Assembly (NCBI GenBank): GCA_035533075.1
Contig: DATLUO010000201.1
Location: 1-52,026, forward strand
DNA length: 52,026 bases
Source: Pirellulales bacterium
GTDB taxonomy: Bacteria; Planctomycetota; Planctomycetia; Pirellulales; JAICIG01
Reading direction: 5' to 3'
The first letter of the stretch is position 1. Each line of letters opens with the position of its first letter. The notes below the pieces were generated by a model that was not told the origin of the DNA, did no database searches, and was given only the letters and a program-made list of their open reading frames with translations. Positions 45,861 to 52,026 of the stretch are shown piece by piece. A program made the position numbers and the translations under genes.

Positions 45861-46220
45861 TCAGGCACAATTCGCGCCGACGCGCGTGCAGATGACTTCC
45901 GCTTGGCCGGCAATTGCCGCCGCAACCACCGCGTTGTCGTCTGGGTCGCTCTGAACTGCGGTGACAGTGGGTGTCGTCAGAGGCACGAGCATCGCGAGCG
46001 TTTCGATGTCGGTCGCATAGCGCATGATGCCTGCATCGTCAAGGCCGTGAATGGCGCGTAGCCGCGGATAGCCGAGCGCTCGGCTGAGTTCGTCAAGCAA
46101 TGGCGGGGAGCTGACGAGCACGTGCGGCGGTTCGGCCAGCAATTGCAAGAGCTCCCGAGCTGGTCCAGTCCGTCCTGGCGCCGCGCGGACGAGGATGTTG
46201 GTGTCGACAACGACGTTCAT
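45861..46220 (-). CDS. PIN-domain toxin, C-terminally truncated
   Basis: A 119-residue PIN protein of the toxin group that reads VVVDTNILVRAAPGRTGPAR (Asp6), LLDELSRALGYPRLRA (Glu44) and VQSDPDDNAVVAAAIAG (Asp94/Asp95). Intact members end in a segment VICTRDxHL... of about 25 residues with the last metal-binding aspartate; here VICTR is followed by VGANCA and a stop, so that aspartate is lost. The protein is therefore probably an inactive RNase. It overlaps the antitoxin-like gene by four bases (ATGA). Confidence 0.75.
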   Translation of the reverse strand: MNVVVDTNILVRAAPGRTGPARELLQLLAEPPHVLVSSPPLLDELSRALGYPRLRAIHGLDDAGIMRYATDIETLAMLVPLTTPTVTAVQSDPDDNAVVAAAIAGQAEVICTRVGANCA

Positions 46221-46507
46221 TGCGGTCCGCCGTAGCGAACGTGGTCCATCACCTCGGCGACGGCTTGTTCGATTCCGGCGTCGCTGAGGCCGTGCTTATC
46301 GGCGTACTCTTCAGTCGCCGCGAACGTTTCGCTCAAGTCCGCCCGTGCCTGGCGACAAGCCTCGTCGTCCGACGGCCGCGGCTTCAAGGCCACGATGTAG
46401 AGCTGCCGATCATTATCAAGCGGATGCCCGAGCATCCGCTCCGCAGAGCGGCGATCTTCGCCATCCATCGCACTCACGCTTACGAGCCTTGAAAACGGTT
46501 GGTCCAT
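46217..46507 (-). CDS. Antitoxin-like partner of the PIN protein
   Basis: A 96-residue acidic protein, MDQPFSRLVSVSAMDGEDRR to EQAVAEVMDHVRYGGPQ, ending in a helical segment. It precedes and overlaps the PIN gene in the order typical for VapBC-like pairs. It contains no AbrB or ribbon-helix-helix motif that I can see. The role is assigned from position only. Confidence 0.6.
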   Translation of the reverse strand: MDQPFSRLVSVSAMDGEDRRSAERMLGHPLDNDRQLYIVALKPRPSDDEACRQARADLSETFAATEEYADKHGLSDAGIEQAVAEVMDHVRYGGPQ

Positions 46508-46539
46508 GTCGAAATCATACTCCCATCACCAACAAGGCG

Positions 46540-46888
46540 TCATACCTTTTCCTCTACCGGAACCGCCTTCAATAACCGCTCGACCAGCGCATCCGCGTCG
46601 AGATTGTCGGCGCGAGCGTGGAAGTTGAGCACCAGGCGATGTCGCAACACCGGCGCGGCCATGGCCTGAATGTCGGCGAAGTCGACGTGATACTTGCCCG
46701 ACAAGATCGCACGTCCCTTCGCGCCCAGCACCAGATACTGCGATGCCCGTGGACTGGCGCCGTAGGCGAGATACTTGTGAATGGCGGCCGGGGCTGCCGG
46801 GGCGTGCCCCTATGCCCTGCCGCCTTGCGGCGACCAGCCGGGCGGTGTAGCGCAGCACGCTGTCAGCGAGCCTTGGGGACCGTTTCAT
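46540..46888 (-). pseudogene. Frameshifted C-terminal remnant of a MoxR-family ATPase
   Basis: The first part, from an ATG at 46888, reads PRLADSVLRYTARLVAARRQ and then loses sense. In a second frame the text continues AAIHKYLAYGASPRASQYLV, LGAKGRAILSGKYHVDFADI, QAMAAPVLRHRLVLNFHARA to VPVEEKV and a stop. Together they are the lid domain of MoxR AAA+ ATPases, which normally have about 320 residues; the ATPase core is gone and a shift lies near 46800. The DUF58/BatA pair at 7694-10859 lacks its MoxR, but nothing shows that this piece came from there. Confidence 0.8.
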
Positions 46889-47583
46889 CGTTTCCGTCTC
46901 GGAGCGGGGACGCTTCCCTTGACTGCCGCCGGTGTCGTCGGCGGCAGGAGCTTTACACCAATAAGGATCAATTCCCGGTCGGGCGCATTAGGATTTGGCG
47001 GTGCGGGAATGACATAGATATCGTCCGGACGAAGGTCGGCGATCGCGCTAACCTCGTATGCGCGCTGCGCCTCCCGAGAGCCGTTAGTGCGGCGATAAGT
47101 AAATGCGACCCTTATGGCCGCGTCGTCGCCCGGTATTAGCCTAATGTCGACCTCTCTCCCGCCTTGGGTCTCTGCGTCGCCAGCTAGCCAGCCAGCGTCA
47201 TGCGTTTCACTCAAATAGGCATTACCCGTGGTCGGGAGGCCAAGTGTTGTTGTTTGCGCCGCCATCAGCAGCTTCCCACTGAGCAGCTCCCGTATGACGT
47301 CGCGGTTCTTCCGGTTGCGTTCGCGCGGCGCGGTGAGCTTCAACGCCTCATGCACCTGCGCCCAGTCGGACAGCTTAACACTTGCGGCAGTGAACTTAAT
47401 GCGGATCTCGCCTCCATTAAATCGCGGCGCAGCGCCGCCGACGCGCGTCGCCCTGCTCTTCGACGGCTCCTCAGCGGATAGCTTTTGTGTTTCGGGAAAG
47501 ACGGCGAATGAGGCGAATACAAGTGCCCATTTGATCGCATGGCGACGCCATGCGCTGGGCTTACACTGCGAAGACGTTTGCAT
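46885..47583 (-). CDS. Secreted protein, unrecognised
   Basis: A 232-residue protein with a signal peptide (IKWALVFASFAVFPETQKLS, cleavage near AEE). The mature part contains NGGEIRIKFTAASVKLSDWA and a beta-rich C-terminal half (REVDIRLIPGDDAAIRVAFT, ELILIGVKLLPPTT). The latter vaguely resembles the end of secretin-type proteins, but the evidence is too thin to name it. Base use is less GC-rich than in the genes to the left. Confidence 0.55.
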   Translation of the reverse strand: MQTSSQCKPSAWRRHAIKWALVFASFAVFPETQKLSAEEPSKSRATRVGGAAPRFNGGEIRIKFTAASVKLSDWAQVHEALKLTAPRERNRKNRDVIRELLSGKLLMAAQTTTLGLPTTGNAYLSETHDAGWLAGDAETQGGREVDIRLIPGDDAAIRVAFTYRRTNGSREAQRAYEVSAIADLRPDDIYVIPAPPNPNAPDRELILIGVKLLPPTTPAAVKGSVPAPRRKR

Positions 47584-47654
47584 TAGTGGCTCCTCATAAT
47601 CTAAGTTTACCGGGAGATAGTGTCTAACGCTGGTTCATCTGCGACACGCGGGCA

Positions 47655-48596
47655 TCAGCGCCATTGGTCGTCCCCAAGGATTTCGTGGCCGCGGATTGTC
47701 GCCAAGGCGCGGTACACGGGGAGTTCGATGGAATCGCTCAGCCAGCGAGCCGATCCATCGGCAATCGCGAAATTCAGCCCTCCCGGATGGCGACTTCTGA
47801 ACGACCATGTGTTTGGCCAATCGGCCGGGTCGTAGCGCATGAGGTTGGGTGGAATGGCGCATGTTCCGTAGGCATTGTTTGCATACGGCCAGGAAACGGA
47901 GCTGTTCGCGGACGGAACGTCCTCCCCGATAAGCAGTGTGTTGCTTGTGCCGTCGGAAATGTCGTCAATGCCGCGATGCACCTTGTAGTCGCTGCGATAC
48001 ATCGCCCCGTCGCCCTCGCTTAACCCGTCGTACGAGCCGTTCGTTCCGATGTGGGGCCACTCCGTAGGGATCGGCGTTGGCGCGGCGGAGCCGGGCGGCC
48101 ATGTCGAGTCGGTCCCCCAGTTCGCCCCGCTAACTGCCTTGTACGTCGACTGTCCGACAGCGAGGCCGAAAAGGTTGCCAGCGTCGGTGCGCGGCCCTGC
48201 GCGAATGGCGCCGCTTGACGGACAGAGCAGCAACGATATTTGCTGGGCCGTCGCGACGCTTTGCGCCAAAGTTTCTTGCTGGATGTGTCCTCCCTCGTAC
48301 AGGTCGCGACGCTCCAGCAAAGGCAGGATCTGCGCGGTCCAACTCCACGCGATAGAATTCTTGCCGATGCCGTAGGGGCCACCAAACACGCCGCGAGGAA
48401 AGCGGGCATTGGCGGAGTGAAACACGCTCACCGCGACGCCAAGCTGCCGTATACTGTTCTGACACTGAGCGCGGCGCGCCGACTCGCGCGACGCACTTAT
48501 GGCGGGAAGACACAGCGCCACAAGCAGCCCGACAATGGAAATGGCCACAAGCACCTCCATCAGGGCGACAGCGCTTCGGATGCCGGATCGCCTCAT
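47655..48596 (-). CDS. DUF1559 prepilin-like protein, divergent N-terminus
   Basis: A 313-residue member of the DUF1559 family. The helix reads ALMEVLVAISIVGLLVALCL instead of the usual [16 protein letters not shown], keeping the Glu at position +5. Further motifs are SASRESARRAQCQNSIRQLG, LLERRDLYEGG, LLCPSSG, ISDGTSNTLLIGED and the late HPGGLNFAIADGSARWLSD. It overlaps the methyltransferase gene by four bases, unusual for this family, which normally stands alone. Confidence 0.92.
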   Translation of the reverse strand: MRRSGIRSAVALMEVLVAISIVGLLVALCLPAISASRESARRAQCQNSIRQLGVAVSVFHSANARFPRGVFGGPYGIGKNSIAWSWTAQILPLLERRDLYEGGHIQQETLAQSVATAQQISLLLCPSSGAIRAGPRTDAGNLFGLAVGQSTYKAVSGANWGTDSTWPPGSAAPTPIPTEWPHIGTNGSYDGLSEGDGAMYRSDYKVHRGIDDISDGTSNTLLIGEDVPSANSSVSWPYANNAYGTCAIPPNLMRYDPADWPNTWSFRSRHPGGLNFAIADGSARWLSDSIELPVYRALATIRGHEILGDDQWR

Positions 48597-49492
48597 TCCG
48601 TCCTCCTCAAATCAGGTTTGTGTGCGATTAAATAGAGTACGCCCCCATCGTCGGCGTCGCGGCTTTCCACCGCCGACAACCAGCGCCAGAGCGCGGCGGT
48701 GGACCAACTTGGCCAGCCGAGGAGCCTGCGTCGCCCGGGGCCGAACAGCTTGTAGGGCCATGCCGTCAGCAGCCAGAAATCGAACCAGCGCGACAATACC
48801 GGCGAAATCACGGTCTTGCTGTCAGTGATACTTAGGCCAGCGCTTTCCGTCATTTCTTCCCAGTGCGCGCGGCTGTGCATCGCGTGGTGTTCAAAGAGGT
48901 AATCCAGCAGGCGCACGTAGGTCCGACCGATAAACTCGGCGCCGCAATTCCGGCAGAGCGACGGATACAACATCGACTTTCCCAGGCAAGGCAACACGAT
49001 CGTCGCGACAAACATTCCACCCGGCCGGAGAACACGGCATACCTCGCGAAGTGACCGGCGCGGCTCGGCCAAGTGCTCGCATACGGAAACGGCTAGAACG
49101 GTTCCCATCGACGCATCACGAAACGGCAACCGCGACGCGTCTCCCTGCGCCAACGCGCGGTGCGCGCCGTTGCGCGCCGCGGCACGCAGTTGGTGCAGTC
49201 GCAAATCCACACCAATGTCGAGCGGTATGCGCAAGGCAGCTCTTGCAAACATGCCGTCGCCAACACCTAAATCGAGCACAGGACGCAGCAGCGGAAGGCA
49301 GGCGAGATGGCGGCACTCGGCCGCGCGGAACAAAGCGAGCGCAAGAGGAGACCGCGATAGGTAATTGCTGAATATCTCATATGGCCCAACGACGCTGAGG
49401 CGAGTTTCGTCGGGCGGGACGGCTGCGTCATGCGCGGTCTCCACAGATCGTAACGCACGTACCGGGTCATACCGTTTCTTACAGAGTAACAT
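48593..49492 (-). CDS. SAM-dependent methyltransferase
   Basis: A 299-residue class I methyltransferase. Motif I is VLDLGVGDGMFARAA (72-86); GVDLRL is the acidic ribose contact; GDASRLPFRDASMGTVLAVS and SVCEHLAEPRRSLREVCRVL then RPGGMFVATIVLP give motifs II and III (Methyltransf_11 type). The C-terminal third contains aromatic, possibly membrane-associated text (FDFWLLTAWPYKLFGPGRR). Relatives are often found in lipid or glycan synthesis loci, which fits the mannosyltransferase encoded just upstream. Confidence 0.88.
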   Translation of the reverse strand: MLLCKKRYDPVRALRSVETAHDAAVPPDETRLSVVGPYEIFSNYLSRSPLALALFRAAECRHLACLPLLRPVLDLGVGDGMFARAALRIPLDIGVDLRLHQLRAAARNGAHRALAQGDASRLPFRDASMGTVLAVSVCEHLAEPRRSLREVCRVLRPGGMFVATIVLPCLGKSMLYPSLCRNCGAEFIGRTYVRLLDYLFEHHAMHSRAHWEEMTESAGLSITDSKTVISPVLSRWFDFWLLTAWPYKLFGPGRRRLLGWPSWSTAALWRWLSAVESRDADDGGVLYLIAHKPDLRRTE

Positions 49493-49556
49493 TGATCCTC
49501 AAACGATTTGGCGAAAGAACTGTAACAAACGTCTATGCGCGTACACCAGCGCTATG

Positions 49557-50789
49557 TCAGTAAAAGGGCCGGTTTAGAGAGAACAGAAGGGTATACAAGC
49601 CGAGCAAGGCGGCTCCCGCGAGCGCAAGAGCGGCGGCGGCCATTGCGGGAAGGCGCGCGACAAGTCGTCCCATGATGAGGTACGCGGGAAACACCGCAAC
49701 GGCGAACCGTGCTTGCCCGACCATGCACCCCTCGAAACCGCGGCAACAATAAGGCATTGCGAGTAGGCCCGCCGATGTCAGCGTTTCGTACGCAGACAAC
49801 CACCCCCTGCGTGCGCCGAAGATGACCAGGGCCGACGTTAGTACGAAAAAGATCGGATTGGCGAACTGGAGGCTGAGCAGGGGCGATGTCGCGCCGAAGC
49901 GGCGCCAGAAGCCCGGTGAGGTGGGATCGAACACTCCCCAAAGCGGTGCGGCGGCTAGAAGGCTTGCAACCTTCTCGCCTGGGCTGGTCGGAGCGAGAAC
50001 GCGACACTCGCTCTGCGCTTTCGCGAACGCTAGCGCGTCGCCAAATGAGGCATGCTGGTAAACCATGAATCCTGCGATTCCCCAGAGCGCCAGCGGTGCG
50101 GAATAGGCGAGCCGAGAGAAAAGCGATCGCGCATCTGGCGACGTGCGCATAATCGACAGAAGCAGCGGCAAGACAAGAACCAGACCGACCGCTCTCGTCC
50201 CTGTAGCGGCACCGACGAGCGCTGACCGAATGAATATGGGCCACTCGGCCTCGATGGCATAAAGCGCCGCTAAGGCGGTCAGTAAGAACGTCGATTCCGA
50301 GTAGGCCATGCGGCAGAAAAACGTGGTCGGAAGCAGTCCAAACGTCAGCAAAGTGTAAACGGTCCCCCTCTCACATCGACGGCGCACCTCGCTGCGGTCG
50401 ACGAAACCCTCGCCTGCCGAGCCAGCGGCTGCCTGGCATTCGAACCGCGCCCGCGCGTACGCCGACATGACGACGAACGCCCCGGCGAGCGCTGCATTCG
50501 AGACCGCAACCAATGACCAGCAGGTTGAAAGCCCTGTTACCGTGGCGACCGCGCGGGCCGCGAGGGGATATCCGGGAAAAAAGGCAACTGTCGACAGCGC
50601 GCCCGGTCGGTACGAGTAGCCACAACGGGCGATCTCTGCGTAGCGCATCCCATCGTATCTGGTCAAGGCTTCCAGGCACCCGCGCGGGCGCTGGCAATCG
50701 GCGAGTTCTCCGGACAACCGCGCGGCCAGGAACACCGGCGCGCTAGTCACAGCGTACGCAATCAGACCAAGCATGAGCGTCCGTTTCAT
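49557..50789 (-). CDS. PIG-V-type mannosyltransferase-like membrane protein
   Basis: A 410-residue protein of about ten helices, starting at an ATG whose bases overlap the stop of the LolA-like gene (ATGA). The first loop has LTRYDGMRYAEIARCGYSY with the acidic Asp46, followed by VAFFPGYPLAARAVA, and later FFCRMAYSESTFLLTALAAL, the signature set of the PIG-V GT-C family (transfer of mannose from a polyprenyl or dolichyl carrier). Bacterial members make lipid-linked glycans of unknown structure. Confidence 0.82.
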   Translation of the reverse strand: MKRTLMLGLIAYAVTSAPVFLAARLSGELADCQRPRGCLEALTRYDGMRYAEIARCGYSYRPGALSTVAFFPGYPLAARAVATVTGLSTCWSLVAVSNAALAGAFVVMSAYARARFECQAAAGSAGEGFVDRSEVRRRCERGTVYTLLTFGLLPTTFFCRMAYSESTFLLTALAALYAIEAEWPIFIRSALVGAATGTRAVGLVLVLPLLLSIMRTSPDARSLFSRLAYSAPLALWGIAGFMVYQHASFGDALAFAKAQSECRVLAPTSPGEKVASLLAAAPLWGVFDPTSPGFWRRFGATSPLLSLQFANPIFFVLTSALVIFGARRGWLSAYETLTSAGLLAMPYCCRGFEGCMVGQARFAVAVFPAYLIMGRLVARLPAMAAAALALAGAALLGLYTLLFSLNRPFY

Positions 50790-51940
50790 GATTTCCCCGT
50801 TCGCAGCCGATGCGACCACTGCGCGAACGCGCGCAACTGGAGGGGCAGCCTGCTCGCGGCAATCCCGACACAGGCGAGGCCGCAAATCGTGGCAATACCC
50901 ACCACAGCCCAAGCTGCCACGCCGGTTGACCTACCGCTTCGGGAGACAACCAAACGCCGCCGCGCCGTATGTGCGAGGCGGTTTAGCTGGCATTCCGCGC
51001 TGCCCGGCATAAAGGACAGCGTCCGTGCATCCCAGTCGGCAACGATGGCGCCCGGCGGCGGCTCAAAAACGAACAGTTCGTCGATCTTTCCAGAGTTCGC
51101 CTTGATTTCGCTCACGGTGAATGTGGCGTCCGACAAGATTTTCCTTTCGCCTGCCCCATTATTCCGCCGCCAAACCTGCTGCCTGACGCGGCGCGGGAGC
51201 CACGCGCCGTTCAGCACCTCGACGAACTCCTGGTTCGCAAATCGCACCTCCAACGGCGGTTCGACAAACTTGAGCCGCCGCTCAATGAGCGTGTATGAAC
51301 GCTCCACGTCGAGCCATACTTCATCCGCGTGCGACGTTGTTTCGCGCATTATGTGGCAGCAGCGGCGCCCGCGGACCACGGCGTGATCGTCGACGATCTT
51401 CAGATCGGGCATCTCCAAGAACGCGGCGATGGGAACCAGGGGTTCTTTTTCCAATGCCCCTGGACCTGCGATTAGCGGCCCCCCGAGCGGCGGCCACCAC
51501 CCTATGCAGCGCATGTAGACGTTGAAGTAAGCGTCGTCGAGTTTCCGGTTAAGCGAGGGATCCGCCATCCGCGCGGACGTCTTCGCGTAAGCGTTCACCG
51601 GCCAGTACACAACGACTTTCGCCGGCCGAATGTATACGCAGGTCCAGTCAACGTCGTCGTCCCAGGAAAGTCCATTGCGAAGGTGTTGGTAGTCGGCGCG
51701 TCGGCACTGACCGCAGGCGGCGAACAAATGCCGCGACTTGCGTTCCGTGCCTTCTTGATCATCCGACGTGTAGCCGACCAACTCACCTGCACACGCGAGC
51801 GACGTAACTCGCCCCAGCCCTTCCGCGTACCGGCAGCGGACCTCCGCAATATTATCTATCGAACCGGCGTAGAGCGCGGCGCTCCACCCTATCTTCCGCA
51901 GGTCATTCCGGCAATTTCCGCGAGTTTCCGAGGGCGGGCA
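50786..51940 (-). CDS. LolA-fold-like protein, 5' truncated
   Basis: The reading frame is open from 51940 to the stop at 50786 and has no ATG or GTG in its first 70 codons; the first usable codon is a TTG at 51781, which falls inside the conserved region. Upstream of it the frame still encodes sensible sequence (LYAGSIDNIAEVRCRYAEGL). The body (DEVWLDVERSYTLIERRLKF, VRFANQEFVEVLNGAWLPRR and VFEPPPGAIVADWD) fits the LolA/RseB-like fold of planctomycete proteins, and a membrane helix lies near the C-terminus (WAVVGIATICGLACVGIAA). I infer that the signal peptide and first strands were cut off by the element at the window edge. Confidence 0.65.
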   Translation of the reverse strand, partial: CPPSETRGNCRNDLRKIGWSAALYAGSIDNIAEVRCRYAEGLGRVTSLACAGELVGYTSDDQEGTERKSRHLFAACGQCRRADYQHLRNGLSWDDDVDWTCVYIRPAKVVVYWPVNAYAKTSARMADPSLNRKLDDAYFNVYMRCIGWWPPLGGPLIAGPGALEKEPLVPIAAFLEMPDLKIVDDHAVVRGRRCCHIMRETTSHADEVWLDVERSYTLIERRLKFVEPPLEVRFANQEFVEVLNGAWLPRRVRQQVWRRNNGAGERKILSDATFTVSEIKANSGKIDELFVFEPPPGAIVADWDARTLSFMPGSAECQLNRLAHTARRRLVVSRSGRSTGVAAWAVVGIATICGLACVGIAASRLPLQLRAFAQWSHRLRTGKS

Positions 51941-52026
51941 TCATTGGCCGTAGGAATCGGGCGAGAGGCCGAGCAGCTCGAGGATCTGCCGCTGCACGGG
52001 CGTCAGTTCCGTGACCAGCACTTGCG
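51941..52026 (-). pseudogene. C-terminal end of a transposase-like protein (window edge)
   Basis: The last 27 codons before a TGA at 51943-51941 read QVLVTELTPVQRQILELLGL then SPDSYGQ. The LTPxQxxILxLLxxPxxxY ending resembles the C-termini of some IS4/IS1634-type transposases. The rest is outside the window, so whether the gene is intact is unknown. It is in the same frame as, and directly upstream of, the truncated LolA-like gene. Confidence 0.4.

Overview
The window is high-GC DNA with the hallmarks of a planctomycete chromosome, probably of the Pirellulales type. It carries two DUF1559 prepilin-like proteins, an FGly-type sulfatase, a BlaI/M56 pair, a VCBS/UnbV protein, Uma2-family proteins, a tandem amidohydrolase, DUF58/BatA proteins and small one-helix proteins with an N-terminal FxLRTMFW-like motif. 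I saw no tRNA, rRNA or CRISPR array. All family assignments are from recognition of motifs, not from searches.

Layout. 1-900: gene debris (a transposase piece, a DUF4214 piece, an internally deleted Uma2 gene). 903-2717: sulfatase and two small genes. 2725-2905: a large inverted repeat. 2926-7652: two regulator-led units, BlaI plus M56 peptidase (with a HEAT tail) and PadR plus a chimeric permease-prefix protein; each has a clean palindrome beside its promoter. 7694-11347: BatA and DUF58 without MoxR, then a ParE-type toxin-antitoxin pair. 11489-18104: a membrane glycosyltransferase with a TPR tail, a double amidohydrolase and a fatty acid desaturase. 18132-22770: a DUF6398 protein, UvrB, a YceH-like protein and a second toxin-antitoxin pair. 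22815-27134: an Nramp-like transporter with an aspartate-rich calcium-loop insert, 3-methyladenine glycosylase I, Uma2 and a conserved membrane protein.

27165-29652 (minus strand) is the most interesting block: a compact operon of an RlaP-like nucleotidyltransferase with an extra C-terminal domain, a dual-specificity-type phosphatase and an RNA ligase, preceded by the remnant of a second RlaP-like gene. I read it as an RNA-repair cassette. It is divergent from an orphan fliG (29836-30834), which is followed by an array of 16-bp palindromes.

31193-33807 (minus) holds a protein made of six 74-residue repeats plus three small membrane proteins. 33911-36751 is a TPR/VCBS/UnbV protein. 37261-40367 has a DUF1559 protein and a histidine kinase/response regulator pair. 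40409-45473 has an M20 deacylase, a multi-span membrane protein, an internally deleted alpha/beta hydrolase and a GH71/99-like glycosidase. 45485-46888 is again debris: a truncated PIN toxin with its antitoxin-like partner, a truncated conserved protein and a frameshifted MoxR tail. 46885-52026 (minus) is a group of secreted protein, DUF1559, methyltransferase, PIG-V-type mannosyltransferase and LolA-like protein whose 5' end is cut off by a transposase tail at the window edge.

A recurring theme is in-frame internal deletion or fusion: at least three short genes (645-899, 7095-7652, 43643-44173) look like the two ends of longer proteins joined together.
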